DNA of 35,542 nt, taken from NCBI GenBank assembly GCA_947382445.1, contig CANCZH010000009.1, forward strand, positions 1-35,542. The letters run 5' to 3'. Both the position numbers and the translations under genes were made by a program. Source of the stretch: an uncultured Clostridium sp. Its GTDB lineage: Bacteria > Bacillota_A > Clostridia > TANB77 > CAG-508. The notes below the pieces were generated by a model. The model was not told where the DNA came from and made no database searches. It saw only the letters and a program-made list of their open reading frames with translations. This document shows positions 1 to 7,711 of the stretch, in pieces (the first letter of the stretch is position 1; each line of letters opens with the position of its first letter).

Positions 1-137
1 GTACAAATGAAAATATTATCAAATTTAGAGATTATTTAAATGATAATGGAATTGTGGCTACAATAAGAAGAGAACTAGGCTCAGATATTGATGCTGCTTG
101 TGGTCAACTTAGAAGAGCAGAATTAAAAAAGGAGTAA
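1..137 (+). CDS. rlmN: 23S rRNA (adenine-2503-C2)-methyltransferase RlmN, C-terminal end
   Basis: Only the last 45 or so codons are in the window, read in the frame that ends at TAA 135-137. The visible tail holds the motif [17 protein letters not shown], which is characteristic of the RlmN C-terminus; its Cys is the methyl-carrying cysteine of this radical-SAM enzyme. RlmN methylates A2503 of 23S rRNA and A37 of some tRNAs. The last codons (AAG GAG TAA) supply the Shine-Dalgarno GGAG for the phosphatase gene that starts 3 nt later. Gene order rlmN-prpC-prkC is the usual Firmicutes arrangement and supports the call. Identification is firm although the gene is truncated by the window edge. Confidence 0.93.
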   Translation, partial: TNENIIKFRDYLNDNGIVATIRRELGSDIDAACGQLRRAELKKE

Positions 138-140
138 TTA

Positions 141-875
141 ATGAAAGTATTTACTAAAACAGATATAGGAAGAAATAGAAGTATGAATCAAGACAGCTTG
201 CTTGTATCTGAAAATAATGATAATGGATTAAATCTTTATATTTTAGCAGATGGAATGGGAGGATATAAAGGTGGCGAAATAGCAAGTAAAGTTGCAATAA
301 CTGCTGTAAATAAATTTATAACGCAAGAATTTGATGAAATTCAAAAAGATAAACAATCTATTTTGAATCTAGTGGAAGATGCAATAGAATTTGCTAATTC
401 AGCTATTTTTGAGGAATCGGAGCAAGATGAAGAGTTGCAAGATATGGGAACAACATTAGAAGTTGTTTTAATATATAAAGGCGGAATTTATATAGGGCAT
501 ATTGGTGATAGTAGAATTTATAGAATTCGAAAAAATAAAATGAGGAAAATTACAACAGACCATAGCTATGTTGAGAAATTAATTCAAGATGGTGAAATTA
601 CTAGGGAAGAAGCATATAATCATCCTAAAAAGAATTTACTTATAAAAGCATTAGGTACTGATAAAGAAGCTGAACCAGATATAATTTATACAGTATTGAA
701 TAAGAATGATGTAATAATAATGTGTTCAGACGGATTGACTAATATGGTAAGAGAAGAAAAAATATTAGATATAGTAAAGAATAATACAGAAGATATGACA
801 GGAATATTAGTTGATGAAGCAAATTTTGCAGGTGGATTAGATAATATTACTGTTATAGTTATTGATAATAGATAG
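141..875 (+). CDS. prpC: PP2C-family Ser/Thr protein phosphatase (Stp/PrpC)
   Basis: A 244-aa PPM/PP2C phosphatase that removes phosphate from Ser/Thr residues and normally opposes the PASTA kinase encoded next to it. Visible signatures are NQD (residues 16-18), the metal-binding ADGMGG (D37-G38), GHIGDSRIYR, the DHSYVEKL segment typical of bacterial Stp enzymes, CSDGLTNMV, and the C-terminal GGLDNITVIV with D234. No membrane segment is present, so the enzyme is cytosolic. The length fits the family (about 240-250 aa). The start follows directly on the RBS embedded in the end of rlmN. It is probably co-transcribed with the kinase 52 nt downstream. Confidence 0.95.
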   Translation: MKVFTKTDIGRNRSMNQDSLLVSENNDNGLNLYILADGMGGYKGGEIASKVAITAVNKFITQEFDEIQKDKQSILNLVEDAIEFANSAIFEESEQDEELQDMGTTLEVVLIYKGGIYIGHIGDSRIYRIRKNKMRKITTDHSYVEKLIQDGEITREEAYNHPKKNLLIKALGTDKEAEPDIIYTVLNKNDVIIMCSDGLTNMVREEKILDIVKNNTEDMTGILVDEANFAGGLDNITVIVIDNR

Positions 876-927
876 AATTTTAAAATGGTAAGAAAATCGT
901 TTATAAAATTAAGGGAGAGAAAATAAT

Positions 928-3006
928 ATGAATCTAATAGGGAGAATGCTAGCAAATAGGTATGAAATATTAGAAAAAATAGGTAATGGTGGCATGGCAA
1001 CTGTGTATAAAGCTAAATGTCATGTTTTAAACAGATTTGTAGCAGTAAAAGTATTAAAAGAAGAATTTATTACAGATATTGAATTTATTAAAAGATTTAA
1101 ATCAGAAGCCCAAACAGCAGCAAGTTTAACGCATCCTAATATAGTTTCAATTTATGATGTAGGTAATGAAGGTGATGTTTACTACATTGTTATGGAATTA
1201 ATTCAAGGAAAAACTTTAAAAGAGATAATTGTTGAAGATGGTAAATTATCTTGGAAATGGTCTGTAAATATTGCAATTCAAATTGCTTCTGCATTAGAAA
1301 CAGCACATAAAAATAATTTAATACATAGAGACATAAAACCACATAATATTATTATTACAGAAGATGGGATGGCTAAAGTTACTGATTTTGGTATTGCAAA
1401 AGCAGTTTCAAATTCTACAATAACTGCATTTGGTACAACAATTGGTTCAGTACATTATTTTTCACCAGAACACGCAAAAGGTGGAATTACTAATGCAAAA
1501 TCAGACATATATTCACTTGGAATAGTAATGTATGAAATGCTTACAGGAAGAGTTCCTTTTGACGCAGATACACCAGTATCAGTTGCATTAATGCAAGTGC
1601 AAGAAGAACCTATTGAACCTAAAAAGTTAAATCCACAAATTCCTATAAGTGTTAATAATATAATTTTAAAGGCCATGCAAAAAGAGCCAGAAGATAGATA
1701 TCAAAATGCTACTGATATGCTTATAGATTTAAGTACTGCATTAAAAAGGCCTGATGATGATTTTGTTAAGCTAAATAAAAAATTTGATACACTTCAAACT
1801 CAAAAATTGTCAACTCTTTACGATATTGATAATAAAGTTCGTAAAGATGACGAAGAAGATGAGGATGAAATAGAAGAAAAAACACGAAATCAAAAAAATA
1901 AAAAAGGTGTTATAGGATTTTTACAAGAACATATAATTATTTCTTTCCTTTTAATAGGTGTAATTTTATTTTCAGTTGCACTTGGAGGGACAGTTCTATT
2001 TATGAATTTAACTAAATCTAAAGATGCTCAGATACCTAATTTAGTTATGAATTCAAATGGAACAAGATACAATGAGCAACAAGCTGTTTCAATATATAAT
2101 GAAACTGATTTTAAAAAGAAAAATGATTTAAAAATAGAATATATTGAAGATGAAAACAGTAACGAAGCAATTGAGCCAGGTCAAGTTATAAAACAAGAAC
2201 CAGTATATAAAGCAAATTATAAAATAAAAGTTAAAGACCAAATTACTATATATGTAAAAAAAGCAAGAGAGGCTAAGTCTCTTAAAATGATTGATTTAAC
2301 AGGAAAAACTAAAGAAGAAGCTGAAAAACAATTAAAAGATTTAGGATATGTTGGAACAATCAAGTATGAAGAAGAAAAAAGTGAAACATTAAAAGAAGGG
2401 CTAATAATAAAACAAAGTATTCAAAAAGATATTGAATTTAAAGATGATGTAGAAGTTGTTATTACTGTAAGTTCTGGAAGTTCAAAGATTGATGTTCCTA
2501 ATACTTTGGGAAAAGTAGAGGCTGCTGCTATAACAGAGCTTGAGACAGCTGGATTTAAAGTAAAAACTGAATATACAGAAGATACGAATAAATCAGATGG
2601 TGTTGTTTTAAAACAAGATATTACAAGTAAAGCAGAACCAGAATCAACTATTACTATTACAGTAAATAAAGTAACAAAAGAAACTTCAATACATGTTACT
2701 GTTGATCTTTCTAAATATTTAGAAGCACCAAAAAAAGAAAATAATTCAACTGAAAAAGACTCAAAAGATACTACCAATACTACAACTACTGAGGTTCCAG
2801 AGCCAGAAGAACATACAATAACAATACAAGTTGATGATAGTGCTCCTAAAAAGTCTAAATCAGGAACATATTCAGATAAATTGTCTTGGGATATTCAAGG
2901 AAAAGGAAATGGGCATGTAGTAAAATTACTTATAGATGGTGAAGAAAATGATAGAATAAGTGATGTAGATTTTAGTTTAGTAACATCTTTATCATTTCCA
3001 AAATAA
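928..3006 (+). CDS. prkC: PASTA-domain Ser/Thr protein kinase PrkC/StkP
   Basis: A 692-aa Hanks-type kinase that senses peptidoglycan and controls growth, division and germination in Firmicutes. The N-terminal kinase domain (about 10-275) has the glycine loop GNGGMATVYKA (19-29), catalytic Lys41, HRDIKPHN (133-140), and DFG (153-155) followed by a Thr/Ser-rich activation loop. An acidic linker leads to one membrane helix at about 335-358. Outside lie roughly three PASTA repeats (about 375-590), then a Thr/Lys-rich linker and a terminal beta domain of about 60 aa. RBS GGGAGAG precedes the ATG by 8 nt. Unlike in Bacillus, rsgA does not follow; a hairpin and rpe come next. Confidence 0.95.
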   Translation: MNLIGRMLANRYEILEKIGNGGMATVYKAKCHVLNRFVAVKVLKEEFITDIEFIKRFKSEAQTAASLTHPNIVSIYDVGNEGDVYYIVMELIQGKTLKEIIVEDGKLSWKWSVNIAIQIASALETAHKNNLIHRDIKPHNIIITEDGMAKVTDFGIAKAVSNSTITAFGTTIGSVHYFSPEHAKGGITNAKSDIYSLGIVMYEMLTGRVPFDADTPVSVALMQVQEEPIEPKKLNPQIPISVNNIILKAMQKEPEDRYQNATDMLIDLSTALKRPDDDFVKLNKKFDTLQTQKLSTLYDIDNKVRKDDEEDEDEIEEKTRNQKNKKGVIGFLQEHIIISFLLIGVILFSVALGGTVLFMNLTKSKDAQIPNLVMNSNGTRYNEQQAVSIYNETDFKKKNDLKIEYIEDENSNEAIEPGQVIKQEPVYKANYKIKVKDQITIYVKKAREAKSLKMIDLTGKTKEEAEKQLKDLGYVGTIKYEEEKSETLKEGLIIKQSIQKDIEFKDDVEVVITVSSGSSKIDVPNTLGKVEAAAITELETAGFKVKTEYTEDTNKSDGVVLKQDITSKAEPESTITITVNKVTKETSIHVTVDLSKYLEAPKKENNSTEKDSKDTTNTTTTEVPEPEEHTITIQVDDSAPKKSKSGTYSDKLSWDIQGKGNGHVVKLLIDGEENDRISDVDFSLVTSLSFPK

Positions 3007-3017
3007 ATAACAGCAAT

Positions 3018-3048
3018 AGGCATGTTAATTATGAAACATGCCTTTATT
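3018..3048 (+). terminator. Hairpin between prkC and rpe (weak terminator)
   Basis: AGGCATGTT (3018-3026) pairs perfectly with AACATGCCT (3035-3043) and further flanking CAATA/TATTG pairing is possible. The tail TTTATTG is only moderately U-rich, so this is more likely an attenuating terminator or mRNA-processing hairpin than a complete stop. It may lower rpe expression relative to prkC. Confidence 0.6.
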
Positions 3049-3071
3049 GTATAATATTAGGAGGAATTTAT

Positions 3072-3734
3072 ATGGTAGAAGTATCAGTATCAACACTTGA
3101 TGTAAAAGAAGAAAATGCAGTAAATACATTTTATAATGTAGAAACAGCTAAAATAGATTATTTTCATATAGATGTTATGGATGGAAAATTTGTTGAAAGA
3201 AATAATCTAGAACAAATGAAAGATTATGCTTTAAAAATTCATACAATTTGTATGACACCATTAGATGTACATTTAATGGTCAAAAATCCAAAAGAAGTAA
3301 TAGAAGAATTCATTGACCAAGAACCTAATAGAATAACTTTTCATTTAGAAGCATGCAGAAATAAAGATGAAGTTTTAAGTATTAGTAGATATTTAATTGA
3401 TAATGGAATAAAAGTAGGTATTGCAATTAGTCCAGATACTGAAATTGAAAAAATATATGAATTTTTACCATATATACACATGGTTTTAGTTATGACAGTA
3501 GTACCTGGAAAAGGGGGACAAGGTCTTATTCCAGAAACACTTGATAAAGTAAGAGAATTAAGAAAATATTGTAATGAAAATGACTTTGATATAGATATAG
3601 AAGTTGATGGTGGAATTAATGATGTTACATGCAAAGAAGCTATGAGAGCTGGTGCTAATATATTAGTTGCAGGTAGCTATATTTGGAAATCTGATGATTA
3701 TAAAACTGCTGTAAGCAGATTAAAGGAGGAATAA
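3072..3734 (+). CDS. rpe: Ribulose-phosphate 3-epimerase
   Basis: A 220-aa TIM-barrel enzyme that interconverts ribulose-5-phosphate and xylulose-5-phosphate in the pentose phosphate pathway. Signatures are HIDVMDGKFV with His32 and the catalytic Asp34, DVHLMV with metal ligand His67, the phosphate loop VPGKGGQ, and VDGGIN with the second catalytic Asp179. The family consensus MSVNPGFGGQ is altered to MTVVPGKGGQ, so this is a divergent copy, but all four metal/catalytic residues are in place. RBS AGGAGG precedes the ATG. The downstream gene begins 2 nt after the stop, so the two are translationally linked. Confidence 0.9.
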   Translation: MVEVSVSTLDVKEENAVNTFYNVETAKIDYFHIDVMDGKFVERNNLEQMKDYALKIHTICMTPLDVHLMVKNPKEVIEEFIDQEPNRITFHLEACRNKDEVLSISRYLIDNGIKVGIAISPDTEIEKIYEFLPYIHMVLVMTVVPGKGGQGLIPETLDKVRELRKYCNENDFDIDIEVDGGINDVTCKEAMRAGANILVAGSYIWKSDDYKTAVSRLKEE

Positions 3735-3736
3735 AA

Positions 3737-4879
3737 ATGAAGAAAAAATGTATTTTACTTCTTAGTGTAATAGTATTAATGATGATATTAATACCTAGCG
3801 TAAAGGCAACAGATGAAGAGGTTTCTCATGATGATGAGATAATGCTTATAAACGAAACTAATTCTTATGATGATGAGGTAATGCCTATAAATGAGAAAGC
3901 AAGAGATATTGAGTTTATTGAAAAAGACAGTATAAATGAGGATGTTTATAGTGTTAGTGAAAGTTTAGAAAAGAAAAGTGAAATTGTAAATGGTAATATG
4001 TATTTATTTACAAATAGTGTTTATATTGAAAATGAGATAATAAATGGTGATTTATATATTTGTGCAAGTACTGTAAAAATAGACAATAGTACACTAATAA
4101 ATGGTAATGTATATATATGTGCTATGAATGTTAAAATAGATGCTAATATTACAAGAGGAATATATGTATGTGCAAAAGATGTTATTTTTGATGAGAATAC
4201 ATCAGTTCAATATGATGCAAACATTTTTGCAGAACGTGTAATTATCAAAGGTTCTTTTGATAGACAAGTTAATACTTGTGTAGATAATTTAGAAATTAGT
4301 AATACTGCTAATATTAGAGGAAATTTAAATTATATATCTGATAAGGAAGCTAAAATAGAAGATAAGGCAATTATAGCCAATATTAATTTTGCTAAACAAG
4401 AAATAAAAAAAGAAACAGTCTTAGATATAGTATATAAATATGTTTTAAAATTTACTAAATATTTTGTATTAACATTTGGAATATTTATATTTATGATGAA
4501 AGTATTACCAAACTTTATCAATAATTCTAGAAAATATATAGGAATTAGTTCATTTGGATTAGGAATTTTAGCAATAATTTTAATGCCAATAATTTTTATT
4601 GGTATGATGTTAATAAAATTTACAGCAAGCTTAGCTATACTTGGAGTAGTAGTTTTTATTGCAATGCTATTAGTAGCAATAACAATTACAAATATTTCTA
4701 TTGCATCAGCAATTTCTAATAAATGTGAGAAATTAAAATTACCAATTAGTGTAGTTTTAACTGCAATTGTTTCTTGGATTATTTACCAAATACCTTTTAT
4801 TGGAGGAATTATAGCTTTTATTATGATAGCAACAGGTGTTGGAATTGTAATTAAATATTTATTTATTAAACAGGACTAG
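3737..4879 (+). CDS. Bactofilin-like beta-repeat membrane protein of unknown function
   Basis: A 380-aa protein with an N-terminal signal peptide (MKKK followed by a hydrophobic stretch ending about residue 25). An acidic segment follows that contains an internal repeat (DDEIMLINE / DDEVMPINE). Then comes a region of about 130 aa with short repeated strands (VNGNMYLF, INGDLYIC, INGNVYIC and similar) resembling the polymer-forming/bactofilin beta-helix. The C-terminal third carries about four hydrophobic helices. The topology suggests an exported beta-solenoid anchored in the membrane. It is translationally coupled to rpe (RBS AAGGAGG inside the rpe 3' end), although no link to pentose metabolism is evident. 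I recognise the fold class, not a named gene. Confidence 0.7.
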   Translation: MKKKCILLLSVIVLMMILIPSVKATDEEVSHDDEIMLINETNSYDDEVMPINEKARDIEFIEKDSINEDVYSVSESLEKKSEIVNGNMYLFTNSVYIENEIINGDLYICASTVKIDNSTLINGNVYICAMNVKIDANITRGIYVCAKDVIFDENTSVQYDANIFAERVIIKGSFDRQVNTCVDNLEISNTANIRGNLNYISDKEAKIEDKAIIANINFAKQEIKKETVLDIVYKYVLKFTKYFVLTFGIFIFMMKVLPNFINNSRKYIGISSFGLGILAIILMPIIFIGMMLIKFTASLAILGVVVFIAMLLVAITITNISIASAISNKCEKLKLPISVVLTAIVSWIIYQIPFIGGIIAFIMIATGVGIVIKYLFIKQD

Positions 4880-4920
4880 TAGAATAAAAGAAGTTCGGAT
4901 AACTTTCTTATAATATAAAA

Positions 4921-4963
4921 AATCCCTATTTAGTTTATATACTAAATAGGGGATTTTTTTTCA
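4921..4963. terminator. Bidirectional rho-independent terminator
   Basis: AATCCCTATTTAGT (4921-4934) pairs with ACTAAATAGGGGATT (4941-4955, one bulged G), followed on the plus strand by eight T and preceded by A6, so it works in both directions. It ends the rpe operon on the plus strand and the small Cys-rich ORF on the minus strand. The stop codon and last few codons of that ORF lie inside the stem. Confidence 0.9.
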
Positions 4964-5073
4964 TAATAAATGCAGTCATTTTCTGAGTTTAGCTTTGTGT
5001 TTTTTATAGTTTCAAAACTACAAAATCCATTTTCTTGATAGACACAATCATAAGAACAATTAATATTTGTCAA
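4942..5073 (-). CDS. 43-aa Cys-rich small protein
   Basis: Too short for a usual ORF call. It starts at TTG (5071-5073) with RBS AAAGAGGTG 8 nt upstream and ends at TAG inside the terminator. The product has four cysteines (C6, C10, C18, C34; spacing C-x3-C-x7-C-x15-C) and the pattern SYDCVYQENGFCSF then NDCIYY. I recall similar 40-50 aa proteins with conserved Cys-x3-Cys and C-terminal D-C-x-Y-[YF] in many Clostridia, usually hypothetical or mis-named. The four Cys suggest a metal-binding knuckle; this is inference. It lies just downstream of nth on the same strand (46 nt after its stop) and may be co-transcribed with it. Confidence 0.7.
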   Translation of the reverse strand: MTNINCSYDCVYQENGFCSFETIKNTKLNSENDCIYYEKKSPI

Positions 5074-5119
5074 GTTACATACACCTCTTTAATAAGTATT
5101 ATATGTAAATAATTAGTTC

Positions 5120-5758
5120 CTATACTTGTTTTTTATATTCATTACAATATTGTTTTACTGGGCAATTTTTACAATTTGGATTTCGTGCAATACATGTAGC
5201 TCTTCCATGCCAAACAAATAAATGATTTACATCTTTCCAATATTCTTTTTTAAATTGTTTTAATAAATCTTTTTCAATTTTTTCTGGGTCAGATTCAGAT
5301 GAAAATCCGATTTTATTTGAGATTCTTTTTGCATGTGTATCAACAGCAATTCCTTGCGGGTCATTAAATGCCTCTAACATAATAACATTTGCACTTTTTC
5401 TACCAACACCAGGAAGGGACATAAGTTCATTCATATTATTTGGAACTTGTGAATTATATTGATTAACTAGTTTTTTACTACATGCTAATGCATTTTTTGC
5501 TTTGTTTTTATAGAAACCACATGGATGAATAAGTTCTTCTAATAATTTAATATCCATTTTTGCCATTTTTTCAGGTGTTCCATAATCTTTAAATAGAGTA
5601 GGAGTAGTTTTATTTACTCTTTCATCTGTACATTGAGCCGATAACATTACTGCAATTACCATTTGAAATGGAGTTTTAAAATCCAGACTACATGTTGCTT
5701 CTGGGTAATATTTTTTTAGAATTTCTATTATTTCTGTTGCTTCTTTTTGTGTTTTCAT
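5120..5758 (-). CDS. nth: Endonuclease III (DNA glycosylase/AP lyase)
   Basis: A 212-aa HhH-GPD base-excision repair enzyme removing oxidised pyrimidines. The helix-hairpin-helix LPGVGRKSAN contains the catalytic Lys, and VDTHAKRISNKIG contains the catalytic Asp. The C-terminal [4Fe-4S] motif is C-x6-C-x2-C-x5-C within CIARNPNCKNCPVKQYC. Length matches the family (about 210 aa). RBS AGAGG is 7 nt upstream of the ATG. The following small Cys-rich ORF may belong to the same transcript. Confidence 0.96.
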   Translation of the reverse strand: MKTQKEATEIIEILKKYYPEATCSLDFKTPFQMVIAVMLSAQCTDERVNKTTPTLFKDYGTPEKMAKMDIKLLEELIHPCGFYKNKAKNALACSKKLVNQYNSQVPNNMNELMSLPGVGRKSANVIMLEAFNDPQGIAVDTHAKRISNKIGFSSESDPEKIEKDLLKQFKKEYWKDVNHLFVWHGRATCIARNPNCKNCPVKQYCNEYKKQV

Positions 5759-5844
5759 ATTATACCTCTAATTTTATTAATATTTTTAATAACAATATTA
5801 TACAATAAATAATATAATATATAAAGAGATAGGGGGAAAAAGCA

Positions 5845-5994
5845 ATGCTTAGAGGTTTAAAAAAGACAATTGCTGTATGCTTAATTGGTTTTGGGGTTGG
5901 AACAATAATGGTATTATTACTTCCTGTTACATGGTGGCTTGTTATAGTTGGAATTACTGTTATTGCCATTGGAATTATTTGGCTATCTTGCTAG
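5845..5994 (+). CDS. 49-aa two-helix membrane protein
   Basis: A short ORF with a strong RBS (AGGGGGAAAAAGCA before ATG). The product starts MLRGLKKTIAVCLIGFG, then has two hydrophobic segments (about 9-28 and 31-48) joined by VTWW and ending WLSC. It resembles small hypothetical membrane proteins found in clostridial sporulation neighbourhoods. Its position directly upstream of spoVM (28 nt gap, same strand) hints at co-expression in the mother cell, which is inference. The opposite-strand reading frame over this region has no RBS and is a shadow. Confidence 0.7.
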   Translation: MLRGLKKTIAVCLIGFGVGTIMVLLLPVTWWLVIVGITVIAIGIIWLSC

Positions 5995-6022
5995 ATAAAT
6001 AGTTTAGAAAGGAAAGATATTT

Positions 6023-6100
6023 ATGAAAGTTGTAGTAAAGAAATCTCCGAGATTCTTAAGAGGATTTTTAAAACTTATTTTTGGAATAAAAAATACATAA
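6023..6100 (+). CDS. spoVM: Stage V sporulation protein M
   Basis: A 25-aa peptide, MKVVVKKSPRFLRGFLKLIF then GIKNT, matching the short amphipathic SpoVM peptide (26 aa in B. subtilis: basic N-terminus, a central Pro, an amphipathic helix, and a GI/LG turn). SpoVM recognises the convex forespore membrane and anchors SpoIVA, also encoded in this window (19853-21331), to start coat and cortex assembly. RBS AAAGGAAAG precedes the ATG. Position next to rpmB on the opposite strand is the Bacillus arrangement, a strong contextual support for such a short gene. Confidence 0.9.
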   Translation: MKVVVKKSPRFLRGFLKLIFGIKNT

Positions 6101-6107
6101 GAAAAAA

Positions 6108-6131
6108 GTGAGGTAATTTTTATTACCTCAC
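6108..6131. terminator. Bidirectional terminator between spoVM and rpmB
   Basis: Perfect 10-bp stem GTGAGGTAAT (6108-6117) / ATTACCTCAC (6122-6131) with a TTTT loop. On the minus strand it is followed by T6 (end of rpmB); on the plus strand by AATTTATTTTT (end of spoVM). Confidence 0.9.
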
Positions 6132-6149
6132 AATTTATTTTTAATTTAA

Positions 6150-6348
6150 TTATGCTCTATTTACTTTTCCTGAACGTAAGCATTTAGCACATACTGTTAT
6201 TCTTTTTGGTTGCCCATCAACTATTGCTTTTACTGTTCTTAAATTTGGTTTAAATGTTCTTGTAGATCTTTTACTTATGTGAGAACGAGTAATGCTTAAT
6301 TGATTTCCGAAAATTTATATTTTTATCACAAATTGCACATTTTGCCAT
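6150..6348 (-). CDS. rpmB: 50S ribosomal protein L28, reading frame broken by +1 nt at a CGG codon
   Basis: From ATG 6348 (RBS GGAGGTGC) the frame gives MAKCAICDKNINF and then CGG AAA ... and a premature stop 12 codons later. One base over, the sequence reads GNQLSITRSHISKRS and continues through IVDGQPKRITVCAKC and LRSGKVNRA to TAA at 6150. Together they make a normal 65-aa zinc-type L28 (CAIC and CAKC). The shift is exactly one base: NF-(C)-GGA, i.e. the C of an in-frame CGG at 6309-6307 is surplus. L28 is a near-universal ribosomal protein, so real loss is unlikely. Either the ribosome bypasses the site or the base is an artefact. Three further genes in this window break at the same CGG-A sequence (see findings). 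Confidence 0.93.
6306..6309 (-). other. CGG-A frameshift site 1 (rpmB)
   Basis: In-frame codon 14 of rpmB is CGG, preceded by TTT and followed by A. Skipping its C gives GGA (Gly) and restores the conserved F-G-N of L28. Confidence 0.85.
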
Positions 6349-6392
6349 GACTTCATGCACCTCCATTTTATTTATTAGACTGACTATGGATT

Positions 6393-6421
6393 AATATAAC
6401 ATAGATTTTATAAAAAAACAA
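6393..6421 (-). promoter_or_regulatory. Probable sigma-A promoter of rpmB
   Basis: Minus-strand TTGTTT (6421-6416), 17-nt spacer, TATATT (6398-6393), about 45 nt before the rpmB start. Reasonable but not consensus. Confidence 0.5.
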
Positions 6422-6523
6422 GAGGTTTAGAGAAAAAAGTTGTATTATACTTAAAATTTAATGGACAACCTATTAATATTAATGTTAAAATTAATAAGTA
6501 AAGAACAATTTATAGGAGATAGA

Positions 6524-7543
6524 ATGAAAAAGAAAATAATTGTTATAATGATTGCAATATTAACAGTAATAGTGTTAATTTCAAGTTTAATTGCTTTAAA
6601 GGAATATAGAGAAAAGAAAAATCAAGAAGAAATAGATTCATCAACTCATGGTGTAGTAATTGCTGAATATACTCAGTTTTATGCAAAACCTCAAACTGAT
6701 AATGTTAGACAATTGCGTTTATTAAAAAAGTCCGAAAACCTATATATATTAGATGAATTTGAGAGTAATGGTATTGAGTGGTATAAGGTAAAAGTTGATG
6801 AAAAAATAAATGGTTATGTTAGAGCATCAGATGTTGAATATTATAAAGAAGTGAATAAAGAGAAAGTTTTAGTTTCAGATGTTTCTCAATTTAATATGGG
6901 AGAAGATTTTGAAACTCTTGAAGATTATGAAGTTTTTTTACTTGAAAATAAAATTAATTATGTTTATATAAGAGCTGGCGGAAGAGGTTATGGAGCTAAG
7001 GGAAATTTTTATGAAGATACTGAATATCAAAAATATATTGAAGCTTGTGAGTATTTAAAAATTCCATATGGTTTTTACTTCTTAGAAGAAGCTCTTAATG
7101 AAGAAGAAATTGATGAAGAAGTTACATTTATTCAAGAATTTTTAGATAAGCATTCAGGAAAGTATTATAAATTGCCTATCGCACTTGATATTGAGAAACA
7201 TGATGGAAAAGGTAGAGCTGATGATATTTGGAATGATAGAGCAGAACTTGTTCAAAAAATTATTGATAAGTTAAATAAAAAGAAAATAGAAAATATTGTT
7301 TATACTAATGCTCAGACTGCTAATTTATATCTAAGTTCATTAGATACTAAATTTTGGCTGGCATATTATCCAGAAGATGAGAAGATTCCAGATTACTGGT
7401 ATTTTGATACTAAACAAGATGGTGCTAGCAATATGGAACTGTACAAAAAGACTATTGGATGGCAATTTAGTGAAACTGGTGCAGGTGATGATGTTATACA
7501 AAGAGTTGATTTGTCTTTATTTAAAAAGAATTTTTATAAGTAG
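6524..7543 (+). CDS. Membrane-anchored GH25 lysozyme with SH3-like domain
   Basis: A 339-aa protein using the ATG at 6524, which has RBS ATAGGAGAT; an in-frame ATG at 6461 lacks an RBS. Residues 4-25 form an N-terminal signal-anchor. A bacterial SH3-like domain follows (VIAEYTQFYAKP ... GYVRASDVEYY). The C-terminal two thirds is a glycoside hydrolase 25 muramidase: DVSQF with the first catalytic Asp, YIRAGGRGYG, GFYFL, LDIEKH with the second Asp/Glu pair, VYTNA, and the terminal WQFSETG...VDLSLF. It should cleave beta-1,4 MurNAc-GlcNAc bonds in peptidoglycan outside the cell. It is monocistronic, with a terminator directly after the stop. Confidence 0.9.
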   Translation: MKKKIIVIMIAILTVIVLISSLIALKEYREKKNQEEIDSSTHGVVIAEYTQFYAKPQTDNVRQLRLLKKSENLYILDEFESNGIEWYKVKVDEKINGYVRASDVEYYKEVNKEKVLVSDVSQFNMGEDFETLEDYEVFLLENKINYVYIRAGGRGYGAKGNFYEDTEYQKYIEACEYLKIPYGFYFLEEALNEEEIDEEVTFIQEFLDKHSGKYYKLPIALDIEKHDGKGRADDIWNDRAELVQKIIDKLNKKKIENIVYTNAQTANLYLSSLDTKFWLAYYPEDEKIPDYWYFDTKQDGASNMELYKKTIGWQFSETGAGDDVIQRVDLSLFKKNFYK

Positions 7544-7545
7544 CG

Positions 7546-7590
7546 AAAACAGGAGTGTCATTTTATAAGATGTTGCTCCTGTTTTAAATT
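7546..7590 (+). terminator. Rho-independent terminator after the GH25 gene
   Basis: AAAACAGGAG (7546-7555) pairs with CTCCTGTTTT (7576-7585); inner TGTCAT/ATGTTG can partly pair. The stem ends in TTTT. Confidence 0.85.
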
Positions 7591-7623
7591 AATTATATAA
7601 AACTATTTTTTACTTTTATAAAG

Positions 7624-7651
7624 TGTAACTTTTGGTAAAAAGATGTGTATT
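7624..7651 (+). promoter_or_regulatory. Putative ECF-type promoter upstream of the ECF sigma gene
   Basis: TGTAAC (7624-7629), 16-nt spacer, TGTATT (7646-7651), 60 nt before the sigma-factor start. TGTAAC resembles ECF -35 boxes (AAC-type). The same arrangement occurs before the MBOAT operon and the Spo0A-C gene, suggesting autoregulation and a small regulon. Confidence 0.55.
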
Positions 7652-7711
7652 ACTTAATGAAAATGCAAATTTGCTTTTAAATATTAAATATTGCAACATG
7701 GAGGAAATATT

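Noticed and set aside
5760..5969. 69-aa minus-strand ORF opposite the small membrane protein
   Set aside because: No RBS and the plus-strand frame has a strong RBS and membrane-protein composition.
6310..6313. Simple homopolymer error (AAAA on the plus strand) as sole explanation of the rpmB break
   Set aside because: It would explain rpmB alone; the other three breaks are not next to A/T runs but share CGG-A. It cannot be excluded for rpmB by itself.
6461..6523. Longer start of the GH25 lysozyme
   Set aside because: No RBS before 6461, while ATG 6524 has GGAG at proper distance and begins a normal signal-anchor.
7377..7568. 63-aa plus-strand ORF inside the GH25 gene
   Set aside because: Shadow frame of a clear gene, no RBS, no recognisable features.
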